Shown: positions 51,894 through 63,200 of the stretch, piece by piece | Numbering within the stretch: position 1 is the first letter of the stretch | Layout: each line of letters starts with the position of its first letter | Source: Gibbula magus | Taxonomy: Eukaryota; Mollusca; Gastropoda; Trochida; Trochidae | Assembly: GCA_936450465.1 (NCBI GenBank) | Contig: OW388291.1 | Span: 39,086,873-39,150,872 of the forward strand | DNA: 64,000 nt | Direction: 5' to 3' | Translations under genes and position numbers: made by a program | The notes under the pieces: generated by a model | Seen by the model: the letters and a program-made list of their open reading frames with translations, nothing else | Told to the model about the DNA's origin: nothing | Databases searched by the model: none

Positions 51894-53384
51894 CGTCAAA
51901 AAAGTTTGTTACGCTATTTGTACATTCAGTACCACTCTGATAGATGGAAAGCGGCACAGCCCTTAATGCATGTCATTATGATGATGAACATACATGTATG
52001 TACCATTGTTCTGTACGAATATACATATAATAAATATTACATCAATAATGAATAACAAATTTATCTATTTGTCAATTCAAAGGTTTATCACCTGTATCAC
52101 GACGGTATTTGTTTAATTAACAATTTGCATACTATTGGCTTTCCGTTAGCATTGCATATTATAGCAAAGTATACACTTATTTGTAAGCTGAAAGTCTAGA
52201 CATGTTTCCCATAAAAAATGTCTTAAATACATTATTTGCTTTAGTGAATCGCCTTATCTCCGACGAAATACATATATTTCTTTTTGATTTGTGATACAGT
52301 AATCTAGAGTTATCTTCATGTCGATATATGCCGCTGGCCAATGTAAGTTTCTTGTAACAAGTGCAAATAGAGGGCTTGGGTCAATTGCTTTAAGATGTAC
52401 TTTTAATCTTGCCCTAAGGTTGCCTTGACGATTGTCGTGATCATCGTGGAAGATTAGCATAATTTAATGAGTTCTTTGGGTAAAAGTATTGTTAAAATAG
52501 AAAATATCCACGTTGTTTAGCTTTTTATACAGTCAGAAAATATAAGCCAATTCTATTCTTTATTTTACTTGTATGACGTCACACGAACAAATATACACAT
52601 TAATAATTTACACATTTACATATAACCATTACATCCCATTACGTTACAATACTTAACATTTCTTTTAACGAACGTAATTAACAGAGTTTGGTAATTTGTA
52701 CAAGAAATGGAATCCAACGTTTAATGAATTTAACCAAAAGTATTTTGATTCATATTCAATACATACATTTTCGTAATAACATCATTTGTAAATGGTTATT
52801 ATTTTGAAATACACTTAGCGAACATTTCAGTATTTAAAAATAAAGTAGGCGGTTCAATTAATATAATTTGAAATAAAAGTAAATCAATTTGTTCCCAGTA
52901 CGTTTATGAATGAAAGATAAGTCATTAAGAAGTTTTCTATTGCATAAGTTATCAATGAGAAGCATTTAAAGTGAAGGTCAGATCACGAGAAAACGAATTA
53001 TTCATTTATTATGGCAATTAAGATGACATTGATTAATTCATAACAAGAATCAAATCGTTTAATGCGTATGACTTGAAATATAATAATTGGTAACAAAAGC
53101 CATCTGTTCTACCACAGTTTAACAATGAGATATGGCTGTGAACTAGGAAACACAGGATGTTGTCCTTTCTGATTGTTATCTTTTTAAAATTCTAAGTATC
53201 CTGATTAGAAAACTGAAACAATGTTTTTAAATAAGTAAGATTTAGTAGATATCTTTAATGAAAATCCATTTTTGTCAACCCATAATAAGAATGTTCAATC
53301 GAAACAAACATGTTTTGCCATTGACATTTATTTTTAAAATCTACAACTATGAGAAAACAAAAAAATCTATTTGGAAATTACTAA

Positions 53385-55332
53385 AGGCCGGGTCACACTG
53401 TCCCGAATATGACAAAATATGCCAACACGAATTAGAAAATGCTCATTTCGCACGAATTTGGTTTCGATTTTGGTTAAAAACTAATCAAAATCCGGAGCAG
53501 GTACGATGCAGTCAAAAGGCAATACGATGTAACACGATGTAATAAGACGTAACACACGACTACAATGCGAATGCAATGCGAATGTCGGGTTGATCGTCGC
53601 ATTGGCCTAACGTTATATAGTCTGTAAGAATACAACACGATGACAGCATGATGGCAACACGACGTCGAATGAAGAGTTCGACGAGTATGCGATGAGAATA
53701 CGAAGATGAGCTTGGTGATACAAGCATCACGTGACATCCACATTATATAACTCTGTTGCTGTGACGGTTGGCCTCTCGGTGTCGGCCCGGGAAAGCTTAA
53801 TTTCAAATGTTAGGAAATACTGGAACAGCGTAATATAGACTTTGTTTTAGTATGGCAGAGAAAGCATAAACCTGATTACTGCTATGAAAACAAGATATTG
53901 CCGAAATGAGTTAACCGCACTTTTTCTCTTTTAACTCTGATTACTCCTTTATACACCATGGAGAATCATTTTAAAAGATGTTATATTATATGGAACTTGG
54001 TGCATGGAGCTACATATCAAAGTTACATACAACATTTTTGAAGTTTTTAAAATTATAAAATGTTTTTCTCTAATTTAAAAAAGAAAAATACAAAATGTCG
54101 AACCCCTGAATCCCCACTACCCAATTACCACTCTGGATAAGCTTATGAGTTAATTATATAATTAGGATGACTATTGAGCAATGGAGCAAACATATAGTCA
54201 ATAAAGTTGCTGAAACCAGTCTAGCGTGAGTTGCCATGACAGCAGGAAATCACGTGACCCTTTCCGCCTTCGGTTGCACCATCGGCGGATGTTCAAAAAT
54301 CTTTGTGTGTTAAAAAACTTCCGAACCCGCGTGCGAATCTTCATTTTCGTGGTCAGCCCGTGTCTCAATCTTTCCCTAGCTTCGCACGACCATCGAGATG
54401 CAATCTTGTTACTTCTTTTCATTATCGTACTCTCATCGTCTGTCCATCGGTACCATCGCCAAAATATTAAACACTTTGCCCCTCGATTGTCACAAGAAGG
54501 CAACGCGACTATCTTCAATCCTCGTGATTACCTGCGTATAACCATCGTTTAGCATTACGATGCTATCACGATGGAACTTAAGTAAGAATATATTCATTAC
54601 ACACACATACATATATATATATACTACATATATGTATTTATATACGATACCTATATGAATACATTCCATGTTTAATATAATGCATGCTTATAGATGTACG
54701 TAATGAGTTTTTGTTATAGTACAGATACATTTTCCAGATGCATGTATACCTAAGTGGTAAATATAAGGTACTATATATTTCATACTCATTGTGATATATA
54801 GAGGTATTGTTACATATATTACACAGGTTATAATATGTAATATTTATATCATTACATGTCTCATATTGACATAAACCTTTTGATGTAGTAAATGCCCTCG
54901 TAACCTAGTCAATACGACATGGTATAATCACCGTGTGCATTCTTGCAAGGTATGATCGCAGTCGCGTTGTCTTCTTATGACTTCGGTCATCTTCGTGTTA
55001 CATTCGTATGGCCTTCGCTTGGGAAATATGCCCTATGGTTCCGATGGACAGGCGAAGGCAAATACGATGATGATACGAATCATACGATGTCATCTCGATA
55101 GACATACGAAGGGCACGATGAGGACACGAATGCACCACGAAACTAACATGTCAAATATTTTGCTCGCTCTCCCGATGTTGCCGCCGAACAGAGAAGAATT
55201 CCGCCGATGACCAAACGAATGCTTAAGATGCGTTTACGAATGGCCCGATTGCTTACGATCCTTTGCGAATTTGAACATTTTCAAATTCGTGTTTCCATCT
55301 TTTGTCAAATTCGGCACAGTGTGAACCGGCCT
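53385..55332. mobile_element. 1,948-bp non-autonomous DNA transposon, PIF/Harbinger-like
   Basis: Terminal inverted repeats of about 65-70 bp, roughly 85 percent identical, begin AGGCCGGGTCACACTGTCCC on the left and AGGCCGGTTCACACTGTGCC on the minus-strand right end. They are flanked by TAA on both sides (53,382-53,384 and 55,333-55,335). A 3-bp TWA target duplication is the hallmark of PIF/Harbinger. The homologous site in duplication copy 2 (about 61,528) lacks the element. Subterminal zones are dense in ACGATG/CGAATG strings (53,500-53,710; mirrored at 54,990-55,260). The centre has a G+C-richer zone (54,200-54,550) where both strands are open for over 100 codons; no transposase domain is seen in either, so these are judged non-coding. 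Confidence 0.8.
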
Positions 55333-55822
55333 TAAGGAAACGTGTATGACACTATAGACAGCCTATTAAGGTACTTTGAACTAAAATGAATTATTGTAAT
55401 AACATAAGAAATAAGAATAAAAAATAAGTTTTTCTTGTACATTGTAACAAAGAGTCTATACTTATGTTTCAAAAGGATACAGACCATATCTAAACTTAAC
55501 TACAAACACATGAGAGTCTGTCGTGATATCCATAACCAAGTTACAGCTGGAAAGTGCACAAACATTAGGATCTAGAAATTAGATTATCTCTTCGCGCCTA
55601 CTATCTGGATTCGTAAATCAGGGTTTGTTTTCTACATAAATGAAGCTAATATTACACATTTAAGTGATAATGAGCTCTCAATAAAATAAAGTTTTCATCA
55701 CAACAGGAAACTTGATTCTTTGTTGACAGGTACTTTATTAAATGAAGAGAGTGAAATTTTAAAAAAAGATGAATAAATAGAGGATATTTGGCTTTTCTTG
55801 ACAAATACCATGTTTATCTCAT

Positions 55823-55899
55823 CTAGTGAGGTAGAAAGATTATATTATCACGAGTGCCGCAGTCACGAGTGATAATATTTAAAGTTTCTATCTCACGAG
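55823..55899. repeat. Hairpin insertion in duplication copy 1
   Basis: Arms CTAGTGAGGTAGAAAG...ATTATCAC and GTGATAAT...TTTCTATCTCACGAG form a 33-35 bp imperfect inverted repeat around CGAGTGCCGCAGTCACGAG. Copy 2 has unrelated sequence at the equivalent position (61,940-62,090), which itself has CCGTTATCAAA repeated twice. Probably a small foldback element. Confidence 0.55.
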
Positions 55900-57056
55900 A
55901 CACTTGGCATGTTGGGTTTTTCAGCTAATCAGATGGCAAGTTTGCCTTTGCCCCTTCAATATTCAGTTCTCGAGCATACGTTGATTAGGATGGTTTTAAT
56001 TACTACAATGCCAAGAGAAGTAATTCCTCCATGCAAAACCTTTTCTTTGTGGAAAATTTCAGAACCATTCTCAAGGGAGACAATTTGAGTACGGATTCGG
56101 ATTGAAATACCCAGGGGTAATATATGGAGAGTATTGAAACAACAAGCTCTTGGTGACCGAGAATGATGACAATGTGGATTACATCTGGTCATCAACACAC
56201 ATATTCAAATGACACATGGCATCTCTGTTTCGTCTTTTCATACACCTTGTAACCATGTTATATTCACTGAATCATCTCTGGTGAATGTGATGTAAAATGT
56301 AGAGAGTATCAGACAGTACGTGGTAATACAAATTGCATCTTCATGTGTTTTGTGTTACTATTAATGGGTTTATGTGTTAGAAAAGGAACGTTAATACCAC
56401 AGCTGTTAAAAAAAATATTGTTGTGCATTGTTTTTATCAATCATTAGGATATGAAAGTCACTTTGTTTATTTAGCATTTAGAAAATGAACGTTCATCGTA
56501 AATACATGTACGAATGTAGCTAGTGCAGTTGCTTATTGTAAAGTTTCATTGTCATGATTGGAAAATAATGTGATTGATATCCTTTATTATAGAAACTGGA
56601 GATACATATTGGGAACACTGGATAATACGTATAGATGATGTTCATTTTCTTTTATCTAAAATTATATAAATACATCGATTTTAGCCAGTACGGAATAAAT
56701 CAATTTACCACCCGGTATATCAGATATAAACTTTTATCAATGTTTTGTCAGCAACTGTTTATCAATAGGATCACCTCATCAGGGTATCAGTCAGGTCACT
56801 TGTACGTAACACATATATTCGTGAATAAAAAGAGGCCATAATTTCAATATCATAAAGATACTTATTAAAGCAACTATTCTATTCAAGCATGCATGTAAAT
56901 ATGTTTGCACGCACATCTTCCACGCAAAGCGATTTGACTGACAGCCGAACTCCTGCATTTCATGTGTTTCAGCACGATCCCCACGCGTTTCACACTTTAC
57001 CAGTCTTGTTTAAAATGCAGGGATCTTACTGACAAACAATCAAATGATTACCAGCA

Positions 57057-57128
57057 GGCCTGGTAGTCGAATAGGTTAGGGCGCTGCGTAACAGACGAAG
57101 GGTTACATGTTCGATTCCCGGGTCAGAC
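57057..57128 (+). repeat. tRNA-like SINE head or tRNA pseudogene
   Basis: TGGTAGTCGAATAGGTTAGG resembles the box A/D-arm of Ser/Leu-type tRNAs, and TGTTCGATTCCCGGG is a good box B. The acceptor ends (GGCCTGG and GTCAGAC) do not pair, which excludes an intact tRNA. It is absent from the corresponding part of duplication copy 2, so it is a later insertion. Confidence 0.5.
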
Positions 57129-57726
57129 ATTACAAAAATAATCAGATATTTTAAGATTCTAATCAGATATACTAAGACAAAATACATCATTCTTGAACAA
57201 ATTACTTTGTGAGCCATTACGAAAATGTCAAAACCTGACACCCCTCCTGACTGGATTAGTCAATGACCAGTAGATTCTTAAAAATAATCCACTGTTAACA
57301 CAATAGAGTGACGTCATCACCATGGATTAATGTTAACAAAATTATTAGATAAGAACAGTCTAATGCCAACATTTAGAATTAGAAGAATTGGTATAAAGTA
57401 GATTGATCTTCAGCAGACTTTGTACTTTGCTAATAGTTTTAAATGTGATTAATCACGGAACCTAAAATCGTTTCGTTCATCTATACATTTAAGCTATAAT
57501 TCTGCGTGTAATACACACACATACTGATAAATCATGTCTAATAAAATGTATAATCTGATGTATGGAACCGTTAAAATGAAAGGAGAGATATAAATAAACC
57601 CATTGATTTATAAACCTGTCCATGGTAAACCAACATGAGCCAGGAACACGAAGGTACATGTAGTTCATAAAGTTCATAGAATTGTAAGGGAGAACCGTGG
57701 CTGATTCCAGGGTATGAATGGATATT

Positions 57727-58086
57727 TATTACCAATATGGTTGAAAATAACCGAGTTAATATTGTTTATATGAGCACATGTGCACATATCACGTTTGCCT
57801 AGCAACGATTGTTTCACCCCGGCTTCCCGTATTACGTCGCCTGTGACGTCATAAAATGATTGTTCGTGACGTCACTATAGCTTGCCGTCGCAGGGGAAGT
57901 GGGCCGTTTCCTGGCTATTTTAACGCGAATCAAATGGAATAAAATGGGTAATAAAAAAATTATTACACTCGAAAGTGTGCCATATGACTTTTACGAAACT
58001 CGCTCTCGCTCTCGCTCGGGCAATACAAAAATTCACACTCGTTTCGTAAAAGTCATATGACACACTTCCTCGGGTAATAATCTCTA
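57727..58086. mobile_element. MITE, long copy with CRE-bearing centre
   Basis: Same family as 14,085-14,290. The inner part (57,958-58,073) is a foldback with about 42-bp arms containing CATATGACTTTTACGAAAC on both strands around CTCGCTCTCGCTCTCGCTCG. The outer part adds about 200 bp that includes two TGACGTCA octamers. The matching position in duplication copy 2 (about 63,440-63,460) has no element, confirming that it is an insertion. Confidence 0.65.
57844..57874. promoter_or_regulatory. Pair of CRE octamers inside the MITE
   Basis: Perfect TGACGTCA palindromes at 57,844-57,851 and 57,867-57,874, 23 bp apart start to start, a third lying 0.5 kb upstream at 57,309-57,316. CRE is the binding site of CREB/ATF bZIP factors. 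No gene start is visible nearby, so regulatory activity is speculative. Confidence 0.4.
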
Positions 58087-58502
58087 TGTATTTTAAAGCA
58101 TACCGAGACTAACGATCATGAGGTGTGAATTTTTTAATCTTAATTTTTAAATCATGCAATGGAATAGCCGTAAAGTAATCATTTGATGGACGTTTTTTTA
58201 AAAAAAGAAATGAAAATGTCTTTTCAAGCAGATACTCCAAAACTCTCCGAAAGGAGCGCTATAAACGGGTCAAGAAATGTGTCAAACTACAGTTGGGTAG
58301 GGTTTGGATCAATCTCACTCAGCGGCATTTCTCTCATCTGGGACGGTGTTTGAGTCAAGCGCTTTCATTAATATTTTAGTGTTTGTTAGTGATGCCTCTA
58401 AAATGATGACTTTAGTCAAGGATATATGTCCATGTTTGAAGAGCTCTGGAAACATAACACGTGTTGAAACTTAATGCTCGAAAGGCGGCAGTAAAAGTTT
58501 AA

Positions 58503-59338
58503 AGAGCCATCACGGATGTTAGTGTTTCAAATTTTTGGAAAATATACTTATAACATTATTCGAAAGAGAAATCTTTTTAACTGCAACATGGCATTAAATA
58601 ATTTTCATATCACGACAGTGTATTGCAATTTGGTTTCAAAGAGAAGTATCACTTCGACTAGCGCGCGCTACGGGTATCTGACGTATATAAACAGAGTCCC
58701 CTTTTTTGCGTAATACGTACTACACAAACAGCAAGCGCTTCCGAAGCGTGAAGGCTCGTCTCTAGCGCAAGTCGCCATAACAACCCATGTGCTGCACGTG
58801 CTGCACGTGTCTCTCTTGCAAAGTACCCTTGTCACACATTACTGAATGTGACGATTGCTTTACAAACTATGTTTCTAAATGTCCTGAGAATATACAAATT
58901 ATTTCCCGTTTAATGTTCTTTTTATTGAGATAAGACCAGCAAATTATGACAAATTTTTACTCTCATTAATTATAAAATTCAAGAAAAATACCTAGTTAGG
59001 TAAAACAATTATTCCAATATTTGTAGCAAATACATAATCAAATGAAATGGTAAATGAATAACCGTCACAAAATTATATATTTCGATTTCTTTCATTGCTC
59101 ATATCTTTTGTTATTCTTTCGTGTCTTTGTTTACTGTGTGTGAGCTAGACCATAATGCTTTGCGCTTGAAAATAATAGACTGGATCTATATTTAGACTGG
59201 AAAACACCTTTACTAATTAATGCAATTTCTAGGCTTATTTTAAGTTTGAAAAATTAGGGAAAAATTAAGTGTATTTATTTCACGGAGATATATTTTTGGA
59301 ATGTTTTTGATATTTTCATCAACATCCGTGATGGCTCT
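58503..59338. mobile_element. 836-bp TTAA-flanked DNA element
   Basis: Perfect 18-bp terminal inverted repeat AGAGCCATCACGGATGTT with TTAA on both sides (58,499-58,502 and 59,339-59,342). Termini are unlike those of the 7,862 family, so this is a second TTAA-targeting family. The left third (58,640-58,820) is richer in G+C and has a repeated GTGCTGCAC motif. No frame longer than 65 codons, so non-autonomous. Confidence 0.8.
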
Positions 59339-59342
59339 TTAA

Positions 59343-60239
59343 ACTAAGTTCAACGTATTCATAATGACCCGAATGTCAAGAACTATTATCAATTCAAAAC
59401 TCAGAGACATAATGAATTATATGGAACATTATGCTGAACGTAAGTGTTTCGTCTTCTGATATTCGGGATTATTGAACAGTGCAACGTTTTGCTCCTGTCT
59501 GGAAAAGAAAAATACTTGAAAGAAAAAGAAACAAAAGTTGCTGACTACACAACTTGAAAGAAATATATTCCTCTCAAATGACTCGTTCAGATAAATCAAA
59601 GTCTTCATCTAAGAACAAATGTCAGCCAAGTCTCTCGTGAAAGAAATCAAGACAGATGAGACGATGCAACTGTCCTGATCTTATCAACTCGGGAAACATC
59701 ATGTTCTTTTGATGTTCCAAATGCGATTGTTTAAGCTAATGAAATTCCTCGAGAGTAACATCTTTGTCATTGTTCCATTTTCTTTTGAATGGGGTTGAGG
59801 ATAGAACATTTGAGATGTCGTAAGGATATCGCAATGAGGTTGGTCTGAAGTTAAGTATATTTGAAATGCTCGGCATTTACATGTATCTATGAGTAGGTGG
59901 ATTTTCTTGAATGGCTAAGATACTCGATCCGTAGATGATGAAACTTTTAAAGTTATATGATATCGACGTTGGCATTACGTGAAATCCTGAAAACAATAAC
60001 CACAATAAAGCCATTATTAAAAAATGGAGGTCAAAATAAGGTTAAACATTTGAGCGAGTGAAACTGGGTGATGATTTACGAAGCTCTCTTAGCGCTAAGA
60101 TTGTCCTTAATGCCATACATTAACATTGACTTGTCTTATCACTAAGAGAGCTTCTAAATTATAGGTCCAGCAATCAAAATATTTCCCATTCAAATGACCT
60201 TAGATGGCTGTTCTAGTCAATCCAAGTGTTGTCGAGAAG
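59343..60239. other. Spacer between duplication copies; one hairpin
   Basis: No gene recognised. The only structured feature is the hairpin at 60,080-60,154, listed separately. Confidence 0.45.
60080..60154. repeat. 75-bp hairpin
   Basis: Arms GAAGCTCTCTTAGCGCTAAG and CTTATCACTAAGAGAGCTTC pair at 18 of 20 positions around an AT-rich loop of about 35 nt. It could be a very short foldback element or a small structured RNA. No target duplication is evident. Confidence 0.45.
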
Positions 60240-63200
60240 ACAGTTGCAAATGCGAAACTATTCTTGATGCAATCAATTAAAGGTTTTCCATAAATCGATA
60301 TCTAGTTTGTTACCTTAACTGAAGAAGTATAAACGCCATGGCTCTCCATCATACAATGAAGGATATCATCGACTAAGGTCATCTAATTTCAGATAGATCT
60401 GTCGAAGGTATGAAGGATAATTACTTTCCACAAACACTTGACTTGTAAATATCACTGCAGCATGAAAGCACCGTTTTCGATCGATTTACGCATGACCCTT
60501 ACTTTTCTGTTTATGTAATCGATAGAACTCGATACTACTTATTCTTGCAATACGTTTATGGGATCCGAACACCTTCAGATTCAGACACACATCAGCAGCA
60601 CCAACTGTACCAACGTCTTATCCATTCAGTACCACTCTGATTGATGTGATGTAGCACGGATCTTAATGCATTAGAAATGCATGTCATTTAAATGATGATA
60701 TGTACCATTGTTATATATGAATAATAAATATATCAACAATGAAGTATTGCCGTATTGAATGGAACATGTCACATAAATACAGAAACGGTTGAATGAAAAT
60801 ACTCTGGTTGTCCTTTAACATTGCGTCACCAGAGCATAGCATGTATATACATGCACATCTTCATAAGATTAAAATCAAGACATGTTTCCCATTAAAATAG
60901 TCTTCTACATTATTTGCTTTAGAAAATTCCCTTATCTCCAACGAATTACATTCATTTCATTTTTGATTTGTGATACAGTATTCTAGAGTTATCTTCATGT
61001 CGATATACGCCGCTGGCCAATGTTAAGCTTCTTGTAACAAGTGCAAATAGATAGAGGGCTTAGGTCTATTGCTTTCCTTACATTCTTTATGTTTATGATT
61101 GAAGATGAATCATTTAGAGGTTTTCTACTGCATTAGTTATCAATGAGAAGCATTTAAACTTAAGGTCAGATCACGAGAAAAACGAATTATTCACTTCAGA
61201 TAAGATGACATTGATAAATGCATAATAAGAAGCAAATTGTTTAATGCGTATGACTTGAAATATAATTAGTAACAAAGGCCGTTTATTCTATCACAGTTCA
61301 ACAATGAGATATGGTTATGAACTGGGAAATGAAGGATCTTGACCTTTCTTATCGTTCTTGATTAGGAAATTGAAACAATGTTTTTAAATAAGTAAATTTA
61401 GTTTAATGATATTTTTAATGATCAACCAATAATTAGAGAGTTCAATCAACACATATATTACCAATGACATTTATTTTTATAATCTACCGCCATGAAAAAA
61501 GATCAAATCTATTTCGAAAGTACTATGGAAAGGTGTAAGACTTTATTTGGCGCCTATTAAGTTAATTTGAACCAAAAATAACTATTTAAATAACATATGA
61601 CGCGTTTATCTTGTACATTGCAACAAAAAGTCTATACTTGTGTTTAAAAGGATACAGACCAGATATATAATCGTAGATTCAAACACATCAGATTCTGTCG
61701 TGATATCCATAACCAAGTTACAGCTGGAAATTGTTTAGGATCCAGAAATTAAATTATCTCTTCGCGCCTACTATCTGGATTCGTAAATCAGGTTTTGTTT
61801 TCTACATAAATGAAGCTAATATACACATTTAAGTGATAATGAGCTCTCGACAAAATAAAGTTTTCATCACAACAGCAAACTTGAATTCTTGTTGACAGAA
61901 ACTTTAACGAATGAAATGAGTGAAATTTAAAAAGATGAATGAAGATATTCTGAATCAATACATATAAAACCCTGTATAGAGTTGGTTGCAAGGCATTCTT
62001 TTTCACCGTTATCAAATTACCCGCCGCTGATTTGTGAAAGTCGCAAATTTATCGACCGTTATCAAAAGATAAGACACTTTCGTGCACTAAAAACGTTTAC
62101 TTGGCTGACATGTTGAGTTTTTTTAGCCAATCAGGTGGCAAGATTGCCTTTGCACCTTCAATGTTCAGTTCTCGAGCATACGTTCATTAGGATGAGTTTA
62201 ATTACTACAATGCCAAGAGAAGTAATTCCTCCATGCAAAACCTTTTCTTTGTGGAAAATTTAAGAACCATTCTCAAGGGAGACAATTTGAGTACGGATTC
62301 GGATTAAAACATACCAGGGGTAATATATGGAGAGTGTTGAAACAACAAGCTCTTGGTGACCGAGAATGATGACAATGTGGATTACATCTGGACATCAGCA
62401 CACAGATTCAAATGACAAATGGCAACTCTATTTCGGCTTTTCATACACCTTGTAACCATGTTATATTCACTGAATCAGTTCAGGTGAATGTGATGTAAAA
62501 CGTAGAGAGTATCAGACAGTACAAATACAAATTGCATCTTCATGTGTTTTGTGTTTAACTATTTAATTATGTGTTAGAAAATGAACGTTAATACCACCAC
62601 TGTTACAAATTATTGTTGTGCATTGTTTTTATCAATCATTAGGATATGAGTCATTTAGTTTATTGAGCATTTTCGAAAGATCAATATTGGTTTAATGCTG
62701 AAGAGTATACGCTTCAATATATCAGAATACTTCCACGATAAAGTTTCAACGCTAATGGAATTATATTAAAAAAAGAAAGTCTTATCATTTCAATCGATTT
62801 CACTTGTCGAGAAGTAAGACCCAGAAGAGTAATTTATTGATTTCTGAAGAAAGCATGAACTAGATTTATCTTTTTGTAGAGAAATTTTTTGTATGGATAA
62901 ACGAGAGGATATTTTTTCAAAAATAGTTTTATTTAAAACACAAAACATAATATATCTACGTTTATCATTGAAAACCAATTGGTTTTTATGTTTATGTATA
63001 AAAACAAAGTGTATGTTTGTGTCAGGCCATCGTCGAGTGTTCTAATTGTTAACAACGTTGTTAGATAAGAACAGTCTAATGCAAACAGTTACAATTAAAT
63101 CGAGAAGTAGATTGATTTTGAGCAGACTTTGTACTTCTCTAAAAGTTTTAGATTTGATTAATCGCGGAACCCAAATTCGTTTCTTTCTCCCATACATTTT

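Larger units (their letters stand above)
47850..58390. repeat. Copy 1 of a tandem segmental duplication (partner 60,240-64,000)
   Basis: Ordered homologous blocks: 47,878-47,970 (60,258), 51,800-52,060 (60,545-60,740, including a SINE head), 52,200-52,395 (60,880-61,080), 52,930-53,384 (61,110-61,530), 55,336-55,725 (61,530-61,910), 55,905-56,490 (62,085-62,670), 57,335-57,480 (63,050-63,200), 57,640-57,700 (63,375-63,430) and 58,140-58,370 (63,775-63,970). The offset shrinks from 12.4 to 5.6 kb because copy 1 carries extra sequence: 48,050-51,790, the transposon at 53,385, the hairpin at 55,823 and the MITE at 57,727. No gene conserved in both copies was found. Identity is very uneven between blocks. 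Confidence 0.8.

Noticed and set aside
55956..56198. 80-codon minus-strand ORF in a highly conserved duplicated block
   Set aside because: The partner copy has a 1-bp indel and an in-frame stop, so the conservation is not protein-driven.
57057..57128. Functional Ser/Leu tRNA gene
   Set aside because: Boxes A and B are recognisable but the acceptor stem does not pair and no variable arm fits.
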